From positions 2,542,001 through 2,606,000 of the forward strand of contig NZ_AP022577.1 in assembly GCF_010730955.1 (NCBI RefSeq): a stretch of 64,000 nt of DNA, in the 5' to 3' direction. A program made the position numbers and the translations under genes. The DNA comes from Mycolicibacterium aubagnense (lineage in GTDB: Bacteria; Actinomycetota; Actinomycetes; Mycobacteriales; Mycobacteriaceae). Shown one piece after another: positions 38,187-49,444 of the stretch. The notes below the pieces were generated by a model. It made no database searches. It saw nothing but the letters and a program-made list of their open reading frames with translations, and had not been told where the DNA came from. Position 1 is the stretch's first letter. Every line of letters begins with the position of its first letter.

Positions 38187-40163
38187 ATGGTGTCCACCCG
38201 TGTCGCCTGGGCATCGGCCCTGATCGTCCTGATCCTCTCCGGCACAGCCATGGCGCTGCTCGGCGCCGGAGATTCCGCATCGCAGTCGCCGGTGGCCGTG
38301 CCCGCCGGCGCCGAATCCGCCCGCGCCGACGCGCTACGCGCCCAGTTCCCCGGCGGCGATACCGCGCCGGCGATCATCGTGGTGACCCGCACCGACGATG
38401 CCCCCTTGACGCCGGCCGACGTCACCGCCGCAGGCCCCGGCGCCCAGGTCTCCGCGGACGGCAAAGCTGCGCTGCGGGTTGCACCACTGGCGGCGGACCT
38501 GTCCGGCTTCCACCTCCGCGACGCGGTCCACGACCTGCGATCACAGGTTGCGGCAGCGCTGCCCGACGGATTGCGCGCACAGGTCACCGGCGGTCCCGCG
38601 TTCGGCGCCGACATCGCGAATTCCTTTGCCGGAGCGAACTTCACACTGCTCGCGGTGACCGCCACGGTCGTGGCGCTGCTGCTGATCGTCACGTACCGCT
38701 CCCCCGTCCTCTGGTTGATCCCGCTGCTGGTGATCGGATTCGCCGACCAGGTGGGCGCAGTCGTCGGCACCGCGGTGGCCGCGGCGACGGGGCTGAACCC
38801 CGACGGTTCCACGGCGGGCATCACCAGCGTGCTGGTCTTCGGTGCCGGCACCAATTACGCGCTGCTGCTCATCTCCCGCTACCGGGAGGAGCTGTCCCGG
38901 CGCGGTGACCATCGGGACGCGCTTCGGGTGGCGTGGCGCGCGGCCGCCCCGGCGATCGTCGCCAGCAACGCCACCGTGGTGCTGGCTCTGCTGACCCTGC
39001 TGCTCGCCTCCGCACCCAGCAACCGCAGTCTGGGCGTGCAGGCCGCGGCCGGACTCGTCGTCGCGGCCGTGTTCGTGTTGCTGGTGCTGCCCCCGCTGCT
39101 GGGATTGTTCGGCCGCCGCCTCTTCTGGCCCTTCATCCCCGAAACCGGCTCGGCCGCCAAGTCGCTCACCGAAAGCGGCGTCTGGCACCGCGTCGCCGCC
39201 GGCGTGGCCCGCAGGCCGGGCCGCGTCGCCACAGTGGCGTTGGCCGGCTTGGCCGCGCTGTGCGTCGGGCTGGTGAATCTGCCCATCGGGCTGTCACAGA
39301 CCCAGCAGTTCCGGGTGCAGGCAGAGTCCGTCGCCGGCTACGACACCCTGGCCGCGCACTTCCCCAGCGGACTGACCAACCCCACCACCGTCATCGCCTC
39401 CGCACCAGACCTGGGTCCGGCCATCACCCGCACGCCCGGAGTCGTGTCGGCGACGCCGGCCGGGCGATCGGCGTCGGGCCTGACTCAATGGTCGGTGGTA
39501 CTGGCTGCCGCGCCCGCCTCCCCAGACGCGTTCAAAACCATTGACGTCCTTCGCGATTCGGTGCACCAGCTCGACGCCGGCGCGGTCGTCGGGGGCCCCG
39601 ACGCTCAGGCCCGCGACGCCGCGGCAGCGGCGCAGCACGACCGGAAGATCGTCATCCCCGCGATCCTGCTCGTGGTACTGGCCGTGTTGTACGTCTTGCT
39701 GCGCTCGGCGCTGGCACCGCTGGTCCTGGTGGCGGTGACGGTGCTCAGCGCCCTGGCCGCGCTGGGAGTGGGCGGCTGGGCCAGCGTGCACCTGTTCGGA
39801 TTTCCCGCCCTGGACAACGGGACTCCGCTGTTCGCGTTCCTGTTCCTGGTCGCGCTCGGCGTGGACTACACCATCTTCCTGGTAACCAGGGCCCGGGAAG
39901 AGACCCCCGAATTCGGTAACCGGCAGGGCATCGTGCGCGCGGTCTCGGCGACGGGCGCGGTGATCACCAGCGCCGGCATCGTGCTGGCCGCGGTGTTCTG
40001 CGTGCTCGGTGTGCTACCGCTGATCGTGCTGACCCAGCTGGGCATCATCGTCGGCCTCGGCATCCTGCTGGACACCTTCGTCGTGCGCACCGTCATCATT
40101 CCGGCGCTGTTCACCCTGATCGGCCCCCGCATCTGGTGGCCGGCGCTACGCGCCGAGCCCTAG
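38187..40163 (+). CDS. Short MMPL-family (RND) transporter
   Basis: A 658-residue RND permease with two repeats of helix plus extracytoplasmic loop plus five helices, but with much smaller loops than the 900-1000-residue MmpL proteins. The proton-relay Asp-Tyr pair is kept in the second half (V-A-L-G-V-D-Y-T-I-F) but the first half reads F-G-A-G-T-N-Y-A-L-L, with Asn for Asp, as in many actinobacterial drug/lipid MMPL exporters. It is divergent from MarR, so drug or fatty-acid export under MarR control is plausible. Its 3' end overlaps the convergent thioesterase by 4 nt. Confidence 0.88.
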   Translation: MVSTRVAWASALIVLILSGTAMALLGAGDSASQSPVAVPAGAESARADALRAQFPGGDTAPAIIVVTRTDDAPLTPADVTAAGPGAQVSADGKAALRVAPLAADLSGFHLRDAVHDLRSQVAAALPDGLRAQVTGGPAFGADIANSFAGANFTLLAVTATVVALLLIVTYRSPVLWLIPLLVIGFADQVGAVVGTAVAAATGLNPDGSTAGITSVLVFGAGTNYALLLISRYREELSRRGDHRDALRVAWRAAAPAIVASNATVVLALLTLLLASAPSNRSLGVQAAAGLVVAAVFVLLVLPPLLGLFGRRLFWPFIPETGSAAKSLTESGVWHRVAAGVARRPGRVATVALAGLAALCVGLVNLPIGLSQTQQFRVQAESVAGYDTLAAHFPSGLTNPTTVIASAPDLGPAITRTPGVVSATPAGRSASGLTQWSVVLAAAPASPDAFKTIDVLRDSVHQLDAGAVVGGPDAQARDAAAAAQHDRKIVIPAILLVVLAVLYVLLRSALAPLVLVAVTVLSALAALGVGGWASVHLFGFPALDNGTPLFAFLFLVALGVDYTIFLVTRAREETPEFGNRQGIVRAVSATGAVITSAGIVLAAVFCVLGVLPLIVLTQLGIIVGLGILLDTFVVRTVIIPALFTLIGPRIWWPALRAEP

Positions 40164-40776
40164 GGTTGGCCGGGCAGCAGGCTGACCATCAGGCCGTTGG
40201 CTTCGGCCAGCAGATTGCCCTCGGGGTCGAACAGTTCGGCCGCGACGAACGTCTTGCGGCCTTCGACCTCTTTCACCCGGCCCTTGGCGATCAGCGAAGT
40301 ATCGATCGGGGTGACCTTGCGGTAATCGACGTGCAGATATGCGGTGCGGCTGACGGGCCGGGGCGCAGCATGGATCACCATGCCGAACACCGAGTCGAAC
40401 AGCAGCGGCAGCACGCCGCCGTGCACCGCGTAATTGCCGCCCACGTGATAGCGGCTGAACGTCACCCGCAGTTCTACGCCGTCAGCGTCGAATTTGTCGA
40501 CGAACCACGGCGGCATCAGCAGGCTGCCGGCACCGGGCAGCGCGGGCACCCGGTTGGCCGGACCGACGCCTTCGGGTGCCTGGAAGGGCCCCAGCAACTT
40601 CACCAGTTCCTCGACCCGGTCCGCCGCGTCATCCCAGGTGTCGCTGTCGGGGTTGGCCGAGACCGCCAGATCCTGCAACCGCCGCATACCTTCGAGGAAC
40701 CGGCCGAAACCCGGTCCCGGCTGGGCGGCCTCGAAAATCGGGAAGCCGCCGACAGCACCAATCAATCCACCAGCCA

Positions 40777-40777
<1 letters not shown>
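40160..40777 (-). CDS. PaaI-family hotdog thioesterase
   Basis: A 205-residue protein. The C-terminal hotdog domain carries the thioesterase signature N-Y-A-V-H-G-G-V-L-P-L-L-F-D-S-V-F-G and T-A-Y-L-H-V-D-Y-R-K-V-T-P. The ATG at 40777 overlaps the purA stop by one base (TGATG). The pair matches Rv0356c-Rv0357c. Acyl-CoA specificity is unknown. Confidence 0.87.
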
Positions 40778-43567
<2,790 letters not shown>

Positions 43568-43571
43568 GGAT

Positions 43572-43616
43572 TTTGTGCACGATTTTCCGTGGCGACCGCG
43601 GATTATCGTGCACGAA
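43572..43616. repeat. 45-nt imperfect palindrome after the site-2 protease gene
   Basis: TTTGTGCACGAT (43572-43583) and ATCGTGCACGAA (43605-43616) pair in 11 of 12 positions. The interior (CCGTGG-CGA-CCGCGG) also pairs, so nearly the whole element can form one hairpin. It may act as terminator for the protease gene or be a copy of a dispersed mycobacterial intergenic repeat. Confidence 0.6.
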
Positions 43617-43635
43617 TGCCGGGGCACCTTGCGAC

Positions 43636-43658
43636 ATATGCGTAGTTCTGCATATATT
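43636..43658 (+). promoter_or_regulatory. Metal-type operator overlapping the -10 of the cation-efflux gene
   Basis: ATATGC (43636-43641) and GCATAT (43650-43655) are inverted with an 8-bp spacer, similar in style to ArsR/SmtB metal-sensor sites (ATATG-N-CATAT). The right arm overlaps TATATT (43653-43658), which stands six bases before the ATG at 43665. A repressor bound here would cover the -10. Confidence 0.6.
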
Positions 43659-43664
43659 GCTGGC

Positions 43665-44555
43665 ATGGGTGCCGGACACGACCACAATCATGGCTCGAAC
43701 GCACGCGCCAGCCGCATGATCATCGCCGCAGCCGTACTCAGCGTCTTCTTCGTCATCGAGCTGACCACCGCGCTGCTGATCAACTCGATCGCGCTACTGG
43801 CCGACGCGGGCCACATGCTGACCGACCTGGTCGCGATGTTCATGGGCCTCGGCGCCGTCCTGCTCGCCCGCCGCGGCTCGACTTCGGCCGCCCGCACCTA
43901 CGGTTGGCACCGCGCCGAGGTGTTCACCGCGGTGGCCAATGCCGCGCTGCTGATGGGCGTCGCGGCGTTCATCCTCTACGAGGCCTATGAACGACTGGGT
44001 GCGGCGCCTTCGATTCCCGGTGTGCCGATGATCGTCGTCGCGCTCGCGGGCCTGCTGGCCAACCTGGTCGTCGTGCTGTTGCTGCGCTCCGACGCCGACA
44101 GCAGCCTCGCGGTCAAAGGCGCCTACATGGAGGTCGTCGCCGACACCGTCGGCAGCGTCGGCGTCCTGATCGCCGGCATCGTGAACGTCACCACCGGCTG
44201 GCCGTACGCCGACGTCGTCGTCGCCGTCCTGGTCGCACTGTGGGTACTGCCCCGGGCCATCGCGCTCGCCCGGGCCGCCCTGCGCATCCTGTCGGAGTCC
44301 TCCCCCAGCCACATCGACGTCGAGGAACTGCGCACGGCACTCGCCGCCGTCGACGGCGTCACCGACGTGCACGACCTGCACGTGTGGACGCTGGTACCCG
44401 GCAAGGACATGGCCACCGCGCATCTGACGTCCGCCGAGGATTCGGCGCGGGTCCTCGAGTCGGCCCGCGCCGTGCTGGCCGCCCGTGGGCTGGACCACGC
44501 CACCGTGCAGGTGGAACCGCCGGCCGCCGGCGACTGCCACTGCGAAGCGGACTAG
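43665..44555 (+). CDS. Cation diffusion facilitator (CDF/CzcD-type) metal efflux protein
   Basis: A 296-residue CDF transporter: a His-rich start (H-D-H-N-H-G), six helices, metal site A-D-A-G-H-M-L-T-D (helix II) and V-V-A-D-T-V-G-S-V-G (helix V), and a C-terminal cytosolic domain with H-I-D-V and V-H-D-L-H-V-W. It ends in C-H-C-E. Zn2+, Co2+ or Cd2+ export is expected. The ATG at 43665 is supported by a -10 six bases upstream; an earlier in-frame ATG at 43638 would lie before the transcription start. Confidence 0.9.
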   Translation: MGAGHDHNHGSNARASRMIIAAAVLSVFFVIELTTALLINSIALLADAGHMLTDLVAMFMGLGAVLLARRGSTSAARTYGWHRAEVFTAVANAALLMGVAAFILYEAYERLGAAPSIPGVPMIVVALAGLLANLVVVLLLRSDADSSLAVKGAYMEVVADTVGSVGVLIAGIVNVTTGWPYADVVVAVLVALWVLPRAIALARAALRILSESSPSHIDVEELRTALAAVDGVTDVHDLHVWTLVPGKDMATAHLTSAEDSARVLESARAVLAARGLDHATVQVEPPAAGDCHCEAD

Positions 44556-44619
44556 GTCTGGATTTGCCGCACTCCTCAGCGCGGCTCGTACCTCGCCGCC
44601 AGATCGTCGTCCGGCGGCG

Positions 44620-45033
44620 CTACAGTCCCAGCTGGCCGCGGGCCGCCGGATCGCAGTCCTCCAGCAGGTCCAGGCAACGCAGGTACTCGTCCTGCTCGCC
44701 GATGGCTGCCGCAGCCTTGGCCAGCACGGCCACGCAACGCAGGAAGCCCTGGTTCGGTTCGTGCGCGAACGGCACCGGGCCAAAGCCCTTCCAGCCGTTG
44801 CGGCGCAGCTGGTCCAGCCCGCGGTGGTAACCGGTACGGGCGTAGGCGTAGGCGGTGATCGTCTGCCCGTCGGCCAGCGCAGCCTCGGCCAGGGCGGCCC
44901 ACGCGACCGAAGCCGTCGGCTGCGCCGCAGCAACGTCGGTCGCGGATTTGCCCGCCGCCAGTGCGTCCTCAGCCTCGAAGTTGGCAGGCAGCAGCACCGG
45001 CTCCGGACCCAGCAGATCACCCATTCGCGTCAT
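44620..45033 (-). CDS. DUF3151 protein (Rv0360c type)
   Basis: A 137-residue cytosolic protein beginning T-R-M-G-D-L-L-G-P-E-P-V-L-L-P. The body is helical and TPR-like (A-W-A-A-L-A-E-A-A-L-A; A-Y-A-Y-A-R-T-G-Y-H-R-G-L-D; N-Q-G-F-L-R-C-V-A-V-L-A-K). The ATG at 45033 is preferred; ATG 45042 would add three residues. Conserved next to fba and the membrane protein below. Function unknown. Confidence 0.82.
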   Translation of the reverse strand: MTRMGDLLGPEPVLLPANFEAEDALAAGKSATDVAAAQPTASVAWAALAEAALADGQTITAYAYARTGYHRGLDQLRRNGWKGFGPVPFAHEPNQGFLRCVAVLAKAAAAIGEQDEYLRCLDLLEDCDPAARGQLGL

Positions 45034-45166
45034 GGCCGACATTGTGCCGTGCGGGCGCTCGCGGAGATACCGCAGGCGGGCGATTAAGCTCCAGGCAGGA
45101 CGTCGCGGCCGGCAACGGACGCATCGGCCCCAGTGCGCGACTTTGATCGGGAGGACAGACACCCCC

Positions 45167-45604
45167 ATGTCGAACCCAGCCGCCATGTCGAATCCGACGG
45201 GACCGGACGACCGTCGCGACGCGAATCAGCGCGCTGCCACGACAGGCGACGACGCCGCAGCGGCAACGGAAATCTTCGAGCCCGCGGATCCAGCGACCGA
45301 CCCGACCATCCCGGTGCGGCGCTTCACCGCGCCGTCGAGCTTCGACGGCAAGACCCAGATCATCGCCCCGCTGCCGGACCCGGAAACCGAGCTGATGCCG
45401 CCGGCCGCACCGCAGCAGATTCCCGGCACCGTCAAGACCCTGAAAGACCGGCGCAGCTGGGGGTGGGTCATCGCACTGGTACTGGTGATCGCCGCCATCG
45501 CCGCCCTGGCGGTCCTGGGCACGGTGCTCCTGACCCGCGGCCATTCGGCCATGAACGCCGAATGGCCGGCTACGACACAGGATTTCGCAATTCCCGCGTC
45601 ATAA
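45167..45604 (+). CDS. Single-helix membrane protein with disordered cytosolic N-terminus (Rv0361 type)
   Basis: A 145-residue protein: about 95 hydrophilic residues rich in Pro, Asp, Ala and Thr, then one helix (about 100-122, W-V-I-A-L-V-L-V-I-A-A-I) and a short outer tail. The ATG at 45167 follows GGGAGGA. The T-E-I-F and T-Q-I-I segments could be kinase targets, but this is speculative. Divergent from the DUF3151 gene. Function unknown. Confidence 0.78.
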   Translation: MSNPAAMSNPTGPDDRRDANQRAATTGDDAAAATEIFEPADPATDPTIPVRRFTAPSSFDGKTQIIAPLPDPETELMPPAAPQQIPGTVKTLKDRRSWGWVIALVLVIAAIAALAVLGTVLLTRGHSAMNAEWPATTQDFAIPAS

Positions 45605-45626
45605 CCGGCCACTCGGGCGGCGTCGT

Positions 45627-46673
45627 CTAGCGGGACATGCCCGCGGAGACGCTGCGGCCCGTGCTGTGCAGGTCGTTACAGGCCTCGATGACGCGCTGGG
45701 TCATCGAAGCCTCGGCCTTCTTCAGGTAGCTGCGCGGGTCGTAGACCTTCTTGTTGCCGACCTCGCCGTCGATCTTCAGGACGCCGTCGTAGTTGGTGAA
45801 CATGTGCGCCGCGAGGGGACGGGTGAACGCGTACTGGGTGTCGGTGTCGACGTTCATCTTCACCACGCCGTACCGCAGCGAGTCCTCGATCTCGGACTTC
45901 AGCGAGCCCGAACCACCATGGAAGACGAAGTCGAACGGCTTGGAACCTGCCGGCAGACCCAGCTTGGCGGCGGCCACCTTCTGGCCCTCGGCGAGCACCT
46001 CGGGCTTGAGCTTGACGTTGCCCGGCTTGTACACACCGTGCACGTTGCCGAAGGTGGCGGCCAGCAGGTACTTGCCGTTCTCGCCGGCGCCGAGCGCGTC
46101 GATGGTCTTCTCGAAGTCCTCCGAGCTGGTGTAGAGCTTCTCGTTGATCTCGGCCTCGACACCGTCCTCTTCACCGCCGACGACGCCGATCTCGACCTCG
46201 AGGATGATGTTCGCGGCCGACGTGAGCTTCAGCAGCTCCTGCGCGATCTGCAGGTTCTCGTCGATGGGCACCGCCGAGCCGTCCCACATGTGCGACTGGA
46301 ACAGCGGGTTCTCGCCACGCGCGACGCGCTCGGCCGAGATGGCCAGCAGCGGGCGGACGAAGCCGTCGAGCTTGTCCTTGGGGCAGTGGTCGGTGTGCAG
46401 CGCGACGGTGATGTCGTACTTGGCGGCCACGACGTGGGCGAACTCCGCCAACGCGACCGCCCCGGTCACCATATCCTTGACGCCGAGACCAGAGGCGAAT
46501 TCTGCACCGCCGGTGGAGAATTGGATGATGCCGTCGCTACCGGCGTCGGCGAATCCTTTGATCGCGGCGTTGACGCTCTCGGAGCCGACGCAGTTGATGG
46601 CCGGGAACGCGAACGAGTGCTCCTTGGCACGCGCCAGCATCTCCGCGTAGACCTCGGGCGTGGCGATGGGCAT
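45627..46673 (-). CDS. fba: Class II fructose-bisphosphate aldolase
   Basis: A 348-residue zinc aldolase of glycolysis/gluconeogenesis. Motifs: I-N-C-V-G-S near the start, L-H-T-D-H-C-P-K-D (zinc His and catalytic Asp), E-V-E-I-G-V-V-G-G-E-E-D-G (zinc Glu), F-G-N-V-H-G (zinc His) and V-F-H-G-G-S-G-S (phosphate loop). ATG preceded by GAGAGGAA. Corresponds to Rv0363c. Confidence 0.97.
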   Translation of the reverse strand: MPIATPEVYAEMLARAKEHSFAFPAINCVGSESVNAAIKGFADAGSDGIIQFSTGGAEFASGLGVKDMVTGAVALAEFAHVVAAKYDITVALHTDHCPKDKLDGFVRPLLAISAERVARGENPLFQSHMWDGSAVPIDENLQIAQELLKLTSAANIILEVEIGVVGGEEDGVEAEINEKLYTSSEDFEKTIDALGAGENGKYLLAATFGNVHGVYKPGNVKLKPEVLAEGQKVAAAKLGLPAGSKPFDFVFHGGSGSLKSEIEDSLRYGVVKMNVDTDTQYAFTRPLAAHMFTNYDGVLKIDGEVGNKKVYDPRSYLKKAEASMTQRVIEACNDLHSTGRSVSAGMSR

Positions 46674-46753
46674 GTTTTTCCTCTCGGCGAACCTGCAGTC
46701 TGGGCCAGTATGTCAGTCACGTGAAGCTGAAGTGCGGCACCCGGGACACCCGG

Positions 46754-47767
46754 TCAGACGGTCAAGACCATCCGGTAGCGGGCCTGGCCGCTGTTCATGC
46801 GCTCGAAGGCCTCCGCGGCCTGCACCAGAGGTCGTTCCTCGATGACGGCCCGCACGCCTGCCAGCGCGGCGAAACGCAACGTCTCCTCGATGTCGCGTGC
46901 GGTGCCCGACGGATGCCCGGTGACCGAGAAGCCGCCGTTGATGAGGTCGAGCGGGCTGATCGGCAGGGGCTCGGGAGTGACACCGACGGTTACGAGTTCA
47001 CCCTCGGGTCCGAGCCCTGCCACAGTGGCAGCCATCGCCGTCGAGCTCGCAGCTGTCGCGAGCACAACCGCCGCCCCGCCGAGACGCTGCAGTTCGGCCG
47101 CGACATCCGAGGCGTTCGAATCGATGTAGTGATGCGCACCGAGTTGCTTGGCAGCGGCTTCGCGCTCCGGACCGCGGGCGATCGCGACCGTCTCGAAGCC
47201 CATCGCCCTGGAGAACTGCACCCCGAGATGGCCCAGGCCGCCGATCCCGATCACCGCGACCAGGTCACCGGCCTTGGCCCGGGTTTTGCGCAACCCGTTG
47301 AATGTCGTCACGCCTGCACACCCCATCGGCGCAGCCTCGGCGAACGAGAATTCTTCTGGTATTCGCGCCAGCGCCGTCGCGGGCACGGTGACCGATTCGG
47401 CGTAGCCGCCCGGGTAATGCCAGCTGGGCACCTCCATGCGTACGCACTGCATGAAGAAGCCCCGGCGGCACGGCACACAGCGGTTGCAATTGCCGCCGAA
47501 CCAGCCGACCGCTACGCGATCGCCGACAACGAAGTCCTCGACGCCGTCGCCCAGTTCTGCGACCGTGCCCGCGATTTCGTGGCCGAGGGTGAGCGGCCAC
47601 GAAAGTCCGGGGAAGTGCCCCGCGTAGAACTCACGGTCAGTGCCGCATACACCGCAGGCGGCGACGGCGATGCGGACGTGATCGCGCAGCGGCGAAACGG
47701 TGTCGACGTCCGCCAGTGTGAGCGGAGCATTGGCTTCCGCAACGTGAACTGCCTTGTGAGTCGCCAT
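46754..47767 (-). CDS. Zinc-dependent alcohol dehydrogenase (MDR family)
   Basis: A 337-residue medium-chain dehydrogenase. Catalytic zinc ligands are in A-C-G-V-C-G-T-D and G-H-E-I-A-G; the structural zinc site C-N-R-C-V-P-C-R-R-G-F-F-M-Q-C has all four Cys; the NAD motif is V-I-G-I-G-G-L-G-H-L. It resembles the AdhP/AdhA group that acts on simple alcohols. The ATG lies seven bases after TAGGGT (47775-47780). It is divergent from dedA. Confidence 0.92.
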   Translation of the reverse strand: MATHKAVHVAEANAPLTLADVDTVSPLRDHVRIAVAACGVCGTDREFYAGHFPGLSWPLTLGHEIAGTVAELGDGVEDFVVGDRVAVGWFGGNCNRCVPCRRGFFMQCVRMEVPSWHYPGGYAESVTVPATALARIPEEFSFAEAAPMGCAGVTTFNGLRKTRAKAGDLVAVIGIGGLGHLGVQFSRAMGFETVAIARGPEREAAAKQLGAHHYIDSNASDVAAELQRLGGAAVVLATAASSTAMAATVAGLGPEGELVTVGVTPEPLPISPLDLINGGFSVTGHPSGTARDIEETLRFAALAGVRAVIEERPLVQAAEAFERMNSGQARYRMVLTV

Positions 47768-47821
47768 GGCCCTGACCCTACGAGGGATGTGCAGTTAACG
47801 GAACGGCCAGCACGCACCGGT

Positions 47822-48493
47822 ATGTTGACCCCCATGATCAGCACGCTGTCGCTCATGCCGGACTTCATGGATCCGGTGAAGCTCATCGGATACTTCGGTA
47901 CCTGGGCCCTGGTCGGATTGCTGGTTGTCATCTTCGTCGAGTCGGGCGTCCTGTTCCCGATCCTGCCCGGCGACACCCTGCTGTTCGTCGCGGGCATGCT
48001 GGCGGCCGGCACCGCCGCCCAGGCCGAGGTCGCCGCAAAGGCCAACTTCAACATCTGGCTGCTGCTGCTGACCATCCCGGTCGCGGCCATCCTCGGCGGG
48101 CAGGCCGGCTATTTCATCGGACGGTTCATCGGTGTCGAGATGTTCAAGCCCGACGCCCGCGTCCTGAAACAGAAGTACCTGGACGAAGCACACGCGTTCT
48201 TCGAGGAACGCGGGCCGTTCGCGATCCTGCTGGCCCGCTTCGTGCCGATCGTGCGGACCCTGGCGCCGATCACCGCCGGCGCCGCCCGAATGGGCTACGG
48301 CGCTTTCACGCTGTACAACGTGGTCGGTGCCATCGTCTGGGGCTGCGGCATCACCCTGCTGGGCTATTGGCTGGGGCAATTCCCCATCGTCCAGAAGCTG
48401 CTCGAGCCGATCTTCGTCCTGATCCTGATCGCGTCCATCACGCCGATGATCTGGGAGTGGTACAAGCGGCGTAAAGCTGCTTCCGACAGCTAG
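47822..48493 (+). CDS. DedA-family membrane protein (Rv0364 type)
   Basis: A 223-residue protein of the DedA/VTT family: F-V-E-S-G-V-L-F-P-I-L-P-G-D-T-L-L-F near the N-terminus, G-Y-F-I-G-R in the middle, and the signature R-F-V-P-I-V-R-T-L-A-P-I-T-A-G. DedA proteins flip lipid carriers or support membrane homeostasis. ATG 47822 or 47834 are both possible. The position beside fba matches M. tuberculosis. Confidence 0.9.
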   Translation: MLTPMISTLSLMPDFMDPVKLIGYFGTWALVGLLVVIFVESGVLFPILPGDTLLFVAGMLAAGTAAQAEVAAKANFNIWLLLLTIPVAAILGGQAGYFIGRFIGVEMFKPDARVLKQKYLDEAHAFFEERGPFAILLARFVPIVRTLAPITAGAARMGYGAFTLYNVVGAIVWGCGITLLGYWLGQFPIVQKLLEPIFVLILIASITPMIWEWYKRRKAASDS

Positions 48494-48499
48494 CCGGGC

Positions 48500-49402
48500 C
48501 TACAGCCCCAGGACCGCGGCCAGCTCTCGCAAGCCTGGCCGCGGGTCGGCAGTCGGATGCTCTCCGAGGATCTGCACAACCACGTGGTCGGCACCTGCCT
48601 CCAGGTGCGCCTGCACGGCGGCCGCGGCATCATCGACACCGCCCATACCAACCACCGCACGCGCCAGCCGGTCGGAGCCGCCGCGCACCAAGTCGCTCTC
48701 GTCAAAGCCCTGGCGCAGCCACGAGTTCCGGTAGTTGGGCAGGCCGCTGTAGACGTTCAGATGGTCATGCGCACGGCGGAGCTGCTCGGTGTCATCCCCG
48801 CCGACGACCACCGCCTGCTCGGAGACGATCCACTTGTCCGGCCCGAGGATCTCCCGGGTGGTCCGCGTCGCGGCCGGCAGCACCAGGTACGGATGCGCGC
48901 CGTCGGCGTGGCTACCCGACAGCTCGATCATTTTGGGTCCCAGGGCCGCGAGCAGCCGGGGCGGGCGGCCGATGCCGGGTTCGATGGCGTCCGGCACCGC
49001 GGCCATCCTCTCCAGATAGCTGCGCATGGTGGCGAGCGGCTTCTGATACGTGCCGCCCATGCCGCGCTCCACCAACGGGCCGTGGCTGACACCGAGGCCC
49101 AGCACGAACCGTCCCGGGTAAAGCGCGGTCAACGTGCGAGCACCGGCCTCGGCAGCCGATGGAATGCGCACATGGATGTTGGCGATCCCGGTGCCGACCA
49201 CCAGTCGCTCGGTCGCCGCCAGGAATGCGGCCGACTCTGTCAGGCATTCCTTGCCGACGGTCTCGGGCAGGAACAGCGACCCATAGCCCATGGCTTCGAT
49301 GTCGCGGGCCACCGCCTGGGCGTCGGGCATGGCCCAGCTGTCGCTGGCCCACCAGACGCCGATGCGGGACGGAAAGTCGATGTGCGCGCGTTCGGTGGTC
49401 AC
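48500..49402 (-). CDS. LLM-class F420-dependent oxidoreductase
   Basis: A 300-residue luciferase-like protein: W-W-A-S-D-S-W-A start, S-L-F-L-P-E, V-G-T-G-I-A-N-I-H-V-R, R-F-V-L-G-L-G-V-S-H-G-P, and A-A-L-G-P-K-M-I-E-L. F420 rather than FMN use is inferred from resemblance to mycobacterial LLM-family proteins and the presence of fgd in the same genome. The start is GTG at 49402. Substrate unknown. Confidence 0.82.
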   Translation of the reverse strand: MTTERAHIDFPSRIGVWWASDSWAMPDAQAVARDIEAMGYGSLFLPETVGKECLTESAAFLAATERLVVGTGIANIHVRIPSAAEAGARTLTALYPGRFVLGLGVSHGPLVERGMGGTYQKPLATMRSYLERMAAVPDAIEPGIGRPPRLLAALGPKMIELSGSHADGAHPYLVLPAATRTTREILGPDKWIVSEQAVVVGGDDTEQLRRAHDHLNVYSGLPNYRNSWLRQGFDESDLVRGGSDRLARAVVGMGGVDDAAAAVQAHLEAGADHVVVQILGEHPTADPRPGLRELAAVLGL

Positions 49403-49444
49403 CGGTCCACAATCGCCTACCGGGCAACTGTGCCGCCGGGCGGG

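Noticed and set aside
38187..40163. Loss-of-function MMPL because Asp is Asn in the first relay motif
   Set aside because: The G-A-G-T-N-Y variant is recalled as common in actinobacterial MMPL exporters, so it is not by itself evidence of inactivity.
46721..47821. Long N-terminal extension of the DedA gene
   Set aside because: Covers the antisense of the ADH gene; the DedA fold starts at about 47822.
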